From positions 1 to 7,853 of the forward strand of contig JAFYOK010000250.1 in NCBI GenBank assembly GCA_017560175.1: DNA of 7,853 nt, written 5' to 3'. The position numbers were made by a program, and so were the translations under genes. The stretch's first letter is position 1; every line of letters starts with the position of its first letter. Source of the stretch: Clostridia bacterium (GTDB taxonomy: Bacteria; Bacillota; Clostridia; Oscillospirales; Butyricicoccaceae). The notes under the pieces are model-generated. The model was not told where the DNA came from. It worked only from the letters and a program-made list of their open reading frames with translations, and did no database searches. Shown here piece after piece: positions 5,505-7,853 of this stretch.

Positions 5505-6277
5505 AAGCCATTGCTGTAGATGATGAAATTTATATGCTGGAGACCCTGATGGAAGCCGTGACAGCATCGGCCGACATCGAACAGACCGAAGGCTTTACTT
5601 CCTGTTCGGCGGCGCTGACCTATGCGGCCGATCATCCCATCGACATCGCCTTTCTGGATATCAATATGCGCGGCATCGGCGGCCTGGGGCTGGCCGAAAA
5701 GCTGACTGAGCTGCATCCCCGCTGCAAGATCATCTTCTGCACGGGATATGAAGAATATGCCGTGTCGGCTTTCCGTCTTCATGCTTCGGGCTATCTGATG
5801 AAACCCATCACCGCCGAAGCTGTACAGGCGGAGATCAATCACATCAAGGGTGTCAAGGCCACCGAGAAGCTGCTGACCATCAAATGTTTCGGCAATTTTG
5901 AAGTGCTGCACAACGGTGAGAGTCTGCCCTTCAAGCGTAAGAAGGCCAAAGAGCTGCTGGCCGTTCTGGTCGACCGCAATGGTGCCGGACTGACGGCCAA
6001 GGAGATCTGCGCCACCCTTTTCCCCGAGGACAGCGACGATGCCAAAAATGCGGCCTATCTGCGCCAGCTCATTCTCGATCTGAAAAATACTCTCAAGAGC
6101 ATTCGTGCAGAGGAAGTGCTGCAGCATGATACGCCTTACTATCGCATCGACACCAATCTGGTGCAGTGTGACTATTTCAGCTTCCTGGAGACCGGCAAGC
6201 CGGGCTTCCACGGCGAATACATGAGCCAGTACAGCTGGGCAGAGGAGACCTGTGCCATGCTGCAGTTTGAAAAATAA
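5501..6277 (+). CDS. Response regulator with SARP-like winged-helix output
   Basis: A 258-residue partner of the upstream kinase. Its ATG overlaps the kinase stop (ATGA), with AAGGAGGT at 5487-5494, so translation is likely coupled. Residues 1-115 are a complete receiver domain: acidic pair D7/D8, phospho-acceptor D53 (FLDINM), T81, Y86 and K101 (MKPI). From about 125 comes an OmpR/SARP-type winged helix (LTIKCFGNFEVLHNG, then KAKELLAVLVDRNGAGLTAKEI, then an AAYLRQLILDLKNTL recognition-helix region). The C-terminal part (about 205-258) is too short for a full bacterial transcriptional activation (BTAD) domain, so it looks like a trimmed SARP architecture rather than a LytTR output, the usual partner of LytS kinases. 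It probably regulates its own operon and nearby genes; targets cannot be read from the sequence. Confidence 0.9.
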   Translation: MKAIAVDDEIYMLETLMEAVTASADIEQTEGFTSCSAALTYAADHPIDIAFLDINMRGIGGLGLAEKLTELHPRCKIIFCTGYEEYAVSAFRLHASGYLMKPITAEAVQAEINHIKGVKATEKLLTIKCFGNFEVLHNGESLPFKRKKAKELLAVLVDRNGAGLTAKEICATLFPEDSDDAKNAAYLRQLILDLKNTLKSIRAEEVLQHDTPYYRIDTNLVQCDYFSFLETGKPGFHGEYMSQYSWAEETCAMLQFEK

Positions 6278-6279
6278 TC

Positions 6280-6308
6280 AAAAGGGCAGGAGCGATCCTG
6301 CCCTTTTT
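6280..6308 (+). terminator. Rho-independent terminator of the kinase-regulator operon
   Basis: AAAAGGGCAGGA (6280-6291) pairs perfectly with TCCTGCCCTTTT (6296-6307) around a GCGA tetraloop, and the 3' arm ends in five Ts. It starts two bases after the response regulator stop codon. Confidence 0.92.
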
Positions 6309-6310
6309 CA

Positions 6311-6345
6311 GTTGACGGTGGATAGCGGACAGTGGACAGTTGCGG
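6311..6345. repeat. Degenerate heptamer tandem repeat
   Basis: Five consecutive 7-base units related to GTGGACA (GTTGACG, GTGGATA, GCGGACA, GTGGACA, GTTGCGG) follow directly after the terminator. Similar short repeats of this flavour are, from general knowledge, frequent in intergenic DNA of gut Firmicutes. No coding or regulatory role is visible. Confidence 0.6.
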
Positions 6346-6362
6346 TGTCTGCGACGCATTTT

Positions 6363-6440
6363 GTAGGGGACGATGCCCACATCGTCCCGCCTTCGGTCAT
6401 TTGGCCGTATTGGATTTAAGCCCTCTTTCGAAAGAGGACT
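6363..6440. repeat. Two hairpin elements in the repeat-rich spacer
   Basis: GGGACGATG (6367-6375) and CATCGTCCC (6380-6388) form a perfect 9-bp stem with a CCCA loop, preceded by TGTAG. Further on, CCTCTTTCGAAAGAGG (6422-6437) is a perfect 16-bp palindrome, flanked by AAG on the left and CTT on the right. Neither has a T-run. They resemble dispersed palindromic elements rather than terminators; no gene is seen here. Confidence 0.6.
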
Positions 6441-6464
6441 TCAAATAAGGATTTTATTAAATAG

Positions 6465-6515
6465 ACAACTCATCAGTCACACTTCGTGTGCCAGCTTCCC
6501 TTACACAGGGAAGCC
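6465..6515. repeat. Palindromic intergenic repeat element
   Basis: The block starts at AACTCATCAGTCAC, then has a small CACAC-TTC-GTGTG hairpin (6478-6490) and a perfect 7-bp stem GCTTCCC (6494-6500) with GGGAAGC (6508-6514). I recognise this general layout as a common short repeat in gut Firmicutes intergenic DNA, from memory only. The reverse complement of its last stem resembles the element at 7797-7831. The remaining 6516-6587 holds no gene that I can support. Confidence 0.6.
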
Positions 6516-6587
6516 TATGGCGTACGGAAGGCTTCGAAAAACACGACACATTATCCCGCTGTCACGGCTTTGTAACGCAGGGCAGGT

Positions 6588-6611
6588 TATACTTATCACA
6601 TCCAAAGGAGG
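6588..6611 (+). promoter_or_regulatory. Possible -10 box and ribosome binding site of the membrane protein/lipoprotein operon
   Basis: TATACT (6588-6593) is a fair -10 match, but no convincing -35 lies at 16-18 bases; TTGTAA at 6570-6575 is too close. AAAGGAGG (6604-6611) is a strong ribosome binding site 8 bases before the ATG at 6620. The binding site is solid and the promoter is tentative. Confidence 0.4.
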
Positions 6612-6619
6612 AATCCATT

Positions 6620-7039
6620 ATGATGTTTGCTTACACCACCACCATTGCAATTCTTTCCGTTATTGCCGGTCTGTTCCTCGCACTGCGCGGCAGGAAGGCC
6701 GAAGATGTGGTTTACACCAAGCTGGACAAGATCGGACGCATCACCAATCTGCTGCTGGTGGTGGGTTATGTCTGGCTGTCGCCCGTCTATCTGTTTTTCG
6801 GCATGATCTCCGAAGCCGCCCATGACGGCCTGCTGGGTCTTGTCGGCTGGATCGTATCCTTCATCAATGCTTCGGCAGCTGTTCCCGTTTGTATTGGCCT
6901 TGGCCTTTCGGTTGCATGGCGCAAGCAGGGCAGAAGTAAAGATAGTTTCAAGGTACAGTTTGCAGGCCTGATCGGCATTGCCTTTACGGTCGCATCTTAT
7001 TGTATATTTGCCGGTAATCTGCTGCTGTCGCTCAATTAG
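6620..7039 (+). CDS. Small four-helix integral membrane protein of unknown function
   Basis: A 139-residue protein. The start at 6620 is chosen from the AAAGGAGG site 8 bases upstream; the adjacent ATG at 6623 would drop one residue. The region upstream in the same frame overlaps repeat elements and looks non-coding. Four hydrophobic segments are visible at about residues 3-22, 41-62, 70-98 and 111-137. Two short charged loops separate them (RGRKAEDVVYTKLDKIGR and WRKQGRSKDSFK), which look cytoplasmic by the positive-inside rule. No catalytic motif is seen and I do not recognise the family. It is followed after 15 bases by a lipoprotein gene with its own ribosome binding site, and the pair probably forms an operon ending at the terminator at 7755-7792, so the two products may work together at the membrane. 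Confidence 0.8.
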   Translation: MMFAYTTTIAILSVIAGLFLALRGRKAEDVVYTKLDKIGRITNLLLVVGYVWLSPVYLFFGMISEAAHDGLLGLVGWIVSFINASAAVPVCIGLGLSVAWRKQGRSKDSFKVQFAGLIGIAFTVASYCIFAGNLLLSLN

Positions 7040-7054
7040 AAAGGAGATCTACCT

Positions 7055-7738
7055 ATGCGTATGAAAAAATTCTTTGGATTGGTTCTGGCCTGCCTGCTGC
7101 TGGTGGGATGTGCAAATGAAAAGGTCGAAGCTGAGGTCAATACCGCCCCTGCCGAAGAGACAACAACTGCCGAGGTCGAGCAGACCGAACCCAACACCAT
7201 TCACCCCATTCCCGATACCACCATGGACAACCTGACCGATGCTATTCTTTCGGTCTCCCTGGCCGAAGGGGATGCCTATGTGGACGATAAGGGTCAGATG
7301 CAGATGGCGCTGAAGATCTATACCTACGACAAGTATGATATGGTGGATATTGCTGCACTGCAGGTGGGCGATATCATCATCACACATGACGGCGAAGTGG
7401 AAGTGACCTCCAAAGAGCAGAACGAAGCCGGATTGATCTACATCAACGGCGGTGAGGAAAATGGCGGTTTTGATCTCTTTACAGACGATTGCGGCCTGTA
7501 TTTCGAAACAGGCTTCAACGATGCCACGCACTGGTATGAGGTCGGTGAAGCTGTTATCCGTGTTTCTGTCGATTTCAAAGGTGTCGACAGTTCCGACCCC
7601 GAAGGGGAGGAAGTTATCCTCTATCCCGGCGATTTTCTGACCGATGCGGTTGAAAATTATGACTTTACGCCCTATAACACCACCGTTCGCGTGGAAGAGG
7701 GACAGATCGTCGAATTGCATCGAAGCTATACCCCCTGA
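7055..7738 (+). CDS. Secreted lipoprotein of unknown function
   Basis: A 227-residue protein. ATG at 7055 follows AAAGGAG (7040-7046) at 8 bases; ATG at 7061 is possible. MRMKKFFGLVLACLLLVGC is a clear type II signal with lipobox LVGC, and C19 is the predicted lipidated residue. Residues about 20-55 are a Glu/Thr/Pro-rich linker typical of lipoproteins standing off the membrane. The remainder (about 56-227) is a beta-rich acidic domain without Lys clusters, with DGEVEVTSKEQN, GLIYINGGEENGGFDLF and a closing VRVEEGQIVELHRSYTP strand pair. It is not a recognisable substrate-binding protein and no enzyme motif is visible. It lies 15 bases after the small membrane protein gene and directly before a terminator. 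Confidence 0.85.
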   Translation: MRMKKFFGLVLACLLLVGCANEKVEAEVNTAPAEETTTAEVEQTEPNTIHPIPDTTMDNLTDAILSVSLAEGDAYVDDKGQMQMALKIYTYDKYDMVDIAALQVGDIIITHDGEVEVTSKEQNEAGLIYINGGEENGGFDLFTDDCGLYFETGFNDATHWYEVGEAVIRVSVDFKGVDSSDPEGEEVILYPGDFLTDAVENYDFTPYNTTVRVEEGQIVELHRSYTP

Positions 7739-7754
7739 TATTTTATAATGCCGG

Positions 7755-7792
7755 AAGGCCTGCTGCATACGAATTGCAGCAGGTCTTTTTTT
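7755..7792 (+). terminator. Rho-independent terminator after the lipoprotein gene
   Basis: CCTGCTGCA (7759-7767) pairs with TGCAGCAGG (7775-7783) around a 7-base loop; the stem extends outward through a G-T pair to AAGG/TCTT. A run of seven Ts (7786-7792) follows. It begins 17 bases after the stop codon. Confidence 0.92.
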
Positions 7793-7796
7793 AAGC

Positions 7797-7853
7797 CTTC
7801 CCTGTGTATACCCATAGGGCACTTAGGGAAGGGGGACCATCGAAGATGGTGGA
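7797..7853. repeat. Palindromic repeat element, cut by the window end
   Basis: CTTCCCT (7797-7803) pairs with AGGGAAG (7825-7831), enclosing a 21-base loop; ACCATC (7836-7841) and GATGGT (7845-7850) form a second small hairpin that ends at the window edge. CTTCCCTGTGTA at its start matches the reverse complement of the stem-loop at 6502-6513, so it belongs to the same element family in opposite orientation. Confidence 0.55.

Noticed and set aside
4044..5567. Minus-strand 507-codon open frame opposite the histidine kinase
   Set aside because: Its His/Gln/Asp-rich composition is a typical antisense shadow. The plus strand carries all kinase motifs.
5309..6211. Minus-strand 300-codon open frame opposite the response regulator
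   Set aside because: Antisense shadow; the plus-strand receiver and winged-helix motifs are intact.
6373..6825. Plus-strand 150-codon open frame starting in the repeat spacer
   Set aside because: It begins within palindromic repeats and overlaps the small membrane protein in another frame; no ribosome binding site.
7049..7822. Minus-strand 257-codon open frame at the right end
   Set aside because: Antisense shadow of the lipoprotein gene; it would start inside the repeat element and read through the terminator hairpin.

Overview
The window reads as chromosomal DNA of a moderately high-GC, Gram-positive-type gut bacterium, most likely a Clostridia/Oscillospirales relative. That is inferred from strong AAAGGAGG-type ribosome binding sites, lipoprotein signal peptides, LytS-type and 7TM sensor proteins, a SARP-like response regulator, and intergenic spacers full of short palindromic repeats. 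No rRNA, tRNA, transposase or taxon-specific marker gene is present, so the assignment is loose.

Left region (1-1907, minus strand): a large, unfinished gene for an exported, extremely cysteine-rich and acidic protein. It has a signal peptide, a short histidine-rich segment, two copies of an 87-residue Cys module and then at least five 57-60-residue Cys repeats that run off the window edge. This is the most unusual object here. The plus strand opposite it is also free of stops, but that is an antisense shadow.

Divergent spacer (1908-2328): two perfect hairpins, a candidate plus-strand promoter, a nested three-stem inverted-repeat element starting where that promoter's transcript should begin, a 16-bp palindrome and a hairpin beside the next gene's ribosome binding site.

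Centre (2329-6308): a membrane-tethered LuxR-type regulator (7TM-like sensor plus C-terminal HTH) with its own terminator; then a palindrome, a promoter and a two-gene operon for a 7TM LytS-type histidine kinase and a response regulator with a SARP-like winged helix. Kinase and regulator overlap by ATGA and end at a strong terminator.

Right region (6309-7853): about 310 bases packed with short repeats and hairpins, then a two-gene operon for a small four-helix membrane protein and a lipoprotein, neither recognised, then a terminator and the start of another palindromic repeat element. The last element resembles one to the left of the operon, in opposite orientation.

Taken together, two envelope-sensing regulatory modules lie beside a secreted Cys-rich repeat protein and a membrane protein/lipoprotein pair. 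That either regulator controls the Cys-rich protein is suggested only by proximity and divergent arrangement.
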